Source of the DNA: Arthrobacter sp. AL12
Lineage (GTDB): Bacteria > Actinomycetota > Actinomycetes > Actinomycetales > Micrococcaceae
Direction of reading: 5' to 3'
Assembly: GCF_029960645.1 (NCBI RefSeq)
Contig: NZ_JASBQY010000006.1
Span: 1-64,000, forward strand
Length of the DNA: 64,000 bases
Shown here in pieces: positions 62,138 through 64,000 of this stretch; position 1 is the stretch's first letter, and the number at the start of each line of letters is the position of its first letter. The notes below the pieces were generated by a model that saw only the letters and a list, made by a program, of their open reading frames with translations, was not told the DNA's origin and did not search any database. A program made the position numbers and the translations under genes.

Positions 62138-62226
62138 GCCGAGTATTCACCTGAGGCACCCCGCCGCGAAAGGGAGGGTTGCCGACCGGCCAGTCAGGGC
62201 TTGGCGCCGGGTCTCATTACTCACCA
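62138..62226 (-). promoter_or_regulatory. SAM riboswitch, SAM-IV type
   Basis: Read on the minus strand, the segment GCGCCAAGCCC, then GGCAACCCTCC (62183-62173) and GCGGGGTGCC are the conserved core of the SAM-I/SAM-IV riboswitch clan, and closest to the actinobacterial SAM-IV form. P1 is formed by GAGTA (62222-62218) and TACTC (62145-62141). It lies 45 bases before the DUF1737 gene of the metZ operon. I did not find a clear expression-platform hairpin. Confidence 0.85.
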
Positions 62227-62291
62227 AAAAACGTAACACCTGCACCGCCGGCCCGCACCGCCGCCGCCGTCATGTTAAGTAACGGTCCCGC

Positions 62292-62360
62292 AAGCAACGC
62301 GGGGTCAGCTCCGGCCCATTCCGGCGCCCCGGACGGGCGCTAGGTGACCCCGCGTTGCTT
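62292..62360. repeat. Dispersed palindromic repeat, copy C
   Basis: The ends AAGCAACGCGGGGTCA (62292-62307) and TGACCCCGCGTTGCTT (62345-62360) are perfect over 16 bp. The interior matches copy A (16126) in the opposite orientation at about four-fifths of positions. It lies between the metZ operon promoter and the 3' end of the pabC-like gene. Confidence 0.9.
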
Positions 62361-62371
62361 TGGAGGCGGGG

Positions 62372-63328
62372 CTACTCGATCGTGGCGTACAGCGCGTTGA
62401 GCTCCGCGGTGAGCTGCCGGCGCAGCTCCGGGGTGCCGATTTCCTTGCCGTCGATGTGGTTGACGGGCGCCAGCAGCCGGATGCTGGAGATGAGCCACAC
62501 GGCGTCGGCGTCGTACAGGTCGCGGGGCACCAGCGGGCCGTAGCCCAGCTCCCAGCCGGCGGCCTTCGCCGCGGTGAACAAGGCGCCCTGCGAGGTGCCG
62601 GGCAGGATTCCGCTGTCGAGCTGGGGCGTGATGAGCCGCCGGACGGTGCGGACCCCGCCGGCGCCGTCATCGGTGGTTTCCAGGTGCGCGAGCAGCACGG
62701 TCGACGTCGGACCCTCCAGGACCCGGCCGTCCGCGGAGGTGAAGATGACGTCGTCCGCGCCCTGGGCGCGGGCGTGGCGCAGCGCGGCCATGTTGACGGC
62801 GTAGGACAGGGTTTTGGCGCCCAGGAGCAGCCACGGGGCCCGTTCCCCGATGTCGCTGTCGTAGCCGCGGTCCAGCAGTATCACGTCGATCCCGGTGTCG
62901 CGCTGGCGCCTCCCGGCGGGTCCCGGGGCGGAGGCCTGGACCCAGCAGGTGGGCCCGGCCGCGCCTTCGACGCCGCGGGTCACGAGGAGCTTGACCACGA
63001 GTTCGTCGTCCTCGACGGTCCCGGCGGCCGGAACGTGCCGGCGCCGGTACTCGCTGATAGCCGTCGTGATGGCCCGGCGCCAGGTTTCCTCGGCCGGGAT
63101 GTCCAGCTCCAGCAGCCGGGCGGACCCGGCCAGCCGGTTCAGGTGCGCCTGGAGCTTGCGGGGCTGCCCGCCCACGGCCAGCAGCGACTCGAAAACCCCG
63201 TCCCCGCGGGTGGCGCCCTGGTCCGTCGCCATCAGCTGCGGCCTCGTGGCGTCGGCCAGCCGGCCGCCGTCGAACGCGGGATCGAGGAAGACCAGCACCG
63301 GGACGGGGGCGGCAGCGGGAGAAGTCAT
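62372..63328 (-). CDS. pabC: PLP class IV aminotransferase, aminodeoxychorismate lyase-like
   Basis: A 318-residue fold-type IV PLP enzyme. The Schiff-base Lys is in LLGAKTLSYAVNMAALR, and FTSADGRVLEGPTSTV and GILPGTSQGALF match the cofactor phosphate and substrate sites. In this family the choices are PabC (p-aminobenzoate from aminodeoxychorismate), branched-chain or D-amino acid aminotransferases; the PabC assignment is the most likely for actinobacteria but not certain. Confidence 0.85.
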   Translation of the reverse strand: MTSPAAAPVPVLVFLDPAFDGGRLADATRPQLMATDQGATRGDGVFESLLAVGGQPRKLQAHLNRLAGSARLLELDIPAEETWRRAITTAISEYRRRHVPAAGTVEDDELVVKLLVTRGVEGAAGPTCWVQASAPGPAGRRQRDTGIDVILLDRGYDSDIGERAPWLLLGAKTLSYAVNMAALRHARAQGADDVIFTSADGRVLEGPTSTVLLAHLETTDDGAGGVRTVRRLITPQLDSGILPGTSQGALFTAAKAAGWELGYGPLVPRDLYDADAVWLISSIRLLAPVNHIDGKEIGTPELRRQLTAELNALYATIE

Positions 63329-63421
63329 GGCTTCAGCTTAGTGCGGCGGGCTCCGGGATAGGATTTGACGGTTGCCCGTTCCGGAACTGTTCCGCGGGTT
63401 TGGAACTTGAGGGGTTCGTCT

Positions 63422-64000
63422 GTGCTGTGGCCTTTTTCCCTGGCGGAATCCCTGCCGTCCTGGGTGATCCTGATCCTCACCGTCGTTGACCTCGTCATCC
63501 GGGTGCTGGCGCTCGGCATCATCCCCGGAAACCGGCGCCCCACCACGGCCATGGCCTGGCTCCTGATCATCTTCTTCGTCCCGGCCGTGGGCCTGGTTCT
63601 CTTCCTGCTCTTCGGCAACTTCCGGCTCTCCCGCAAGCGCCGGGCGCAGCAGGACGCCGTGAACACCCGGGTACGCGCCGGCACCTCCGATCTGGCGATG
63701 CTGGAAAGCGGCTACGAGGGCCCGGAATGGGTGTCCTCCGCGGCGGAACTGAACAAGACGCTGGGCTCGCTGCCGATGGTCGACGGCAACCGGGTGGAAC
63801 TTCTGCCCGGCTACCCGGACTCGATCAAGGCGATGGCCGCCGCCGTCCGGGACGCCAAGGAGTTCGTCAACGCCGAGTTCTACATCCTGAGCTCGGACCA
63901 CGTCACGGACGAGCTGTTGACCGCGATGGAGGAGGCCGCCGAACGCGGCGTCGAAGTCCGCCTCCTGTTCGACCACCTGGGGACCCTGCGCATCAAGGGC
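63422..64000 (+). CDS. cls: Cardiolipin synthase, N-terminal part (cut by window edge)
   Basis: An open frame from GTG 63422 to the end of the window gives 193 residues. Two N-terminal membrane segments (SWVILILTVVDLVIRVLALG and AWLLIIFFVPAVGLVLFLLF) form the PLDc_N domain, and the first part of a phospholipase-D domain follows (FVNAEFYILSSDHVTDEL, then GVEVRLLFDHLGTL). The HKD motifs lie beyond the window. TTGAGGGG sits 7 bases before the GTG. It condenses phosphatidylglycerol to cardiolipin at the membrane. Confidence 0.85.
   Translation, partial: MLWPFSLAESLPSWVILILTVVDLVIRVLALGIIPGNRRPTTAMAWLLIIFFVPAVGLVLFLLFGNFRLSRKRRAQQDAVNTRVRAGTSDLAMLESGYEGPEWVSSAAELNKTLGSLPMVDGNRVELLPGYPDSIKAMAAAVRDAKEFVNAEFYILSSDHVTDELLTAMEEAAERGVEVRLLFDHLGTLRIKG

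Noticed and set aside
16126..62360. The palindromes as CRISPR repeats
   Set aside because: Copies are thousands of bases apart, not in an array, with no cas genes and no spacers.

Overview
This is a high-GC actinobacterial chromosome segment that most resembles Arthrobacter or Pseudarthrobacter (Micrococcaceae). The protein types are typical of that group, GTG and TTG starts are common, the riboswitches are of actinobacterial style, and the window opens on the last bases of a 5S rRNA. I see no phage, conjugative or CRISPR region and no transposase. Most of it reads as housekeeping and catabolic chromosome with small, often translationally coupled operons.

Layout. 1-830: 5S rRNA end, terminator, HU protein. 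863-5420: a CopD/CtaG copper and cytochrome oxidase assembly protein coupled to a thioredoxin/NHL protein, then a DUF559-type fragment. 5561-11000: membrane-anchored protein, HerA-like ATPase, DJ-1/PfpI protein, aldo/keto reductase, secreted protein. 11037-17700: flavin monooxygenase, a GH15 hydrolase fused to a degenerate trehalose-phosphatase domain, secreted HNH nuclease, AEC transporter, PanD. 17768-24042: a proline/amino-acid catabolism locus (LysR regulator, APC permease, bifunctional PutA) whose permease and putA upstream regions share a 31-bp element. 24164-28664: zinc-ribbon protein, LysR regulator with divergent MFS pump, a 49-aa Lys-rich protein coupled to an alanine-dehydrogenase-like enzyme, tRNA-Gly(CCC).

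29125-40867 is the most distinctive region: a CoA-dependent aromatic degradation cluster. It holds a PaaX-type regulator, RidA, an FAH-family hydrolase, a cupin, TesB thioesterase, a benzoate/2-aminobenzoate-type CoA ligase, a fused FAD monooxygenase/Old-Yellow-Enzyme protein, a hotdog thioesterase, a ThDP enzyme and an AAHS-type aromatic acid transporter. The probable substrate is anthranilate or salicylate. The fused oxygenase (CoA-thioester ring reduction) and the cupin plus FAH hydrolase (oxygenolytic cleavage) point to different known pathways, so the route may be a hybrid not yet described.

41053-52091: SRPBCC protein, dCTP deaminase, KhtTU-like K+/H+ antiporter, UMF1-type MFS, and a complete Mrp Na+/H+ antiporter operon (A/B fusion, C, D, E, F, G). 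52272-57194: a membrane protein, a UPF0303 protein, and a TPP-riboswitch-controlled thiamine-precursor ECF transporter (YkoE-D-C). 57291-64000: an HTH-MurA fusion, YbdK carboxylate-amine ligase, a SAM-riboswitch-controlled DUF1737/rhodanese/MetZ operon, a PabC-like enzyme, and the start of a cardiolipin synthase cut by the window edge.

Besides genes, the window carries intergenic palindromes of 50-70 bp. Three (16126, 58834, 62292) share the ends GCAACGCGGGGTCA/TGACCCCGCGTTG, and two more (20301, 32945) share a TTGC...CTTTTGG layout. They look like dispersed REP- or MITE-like repeats that double as terminators.
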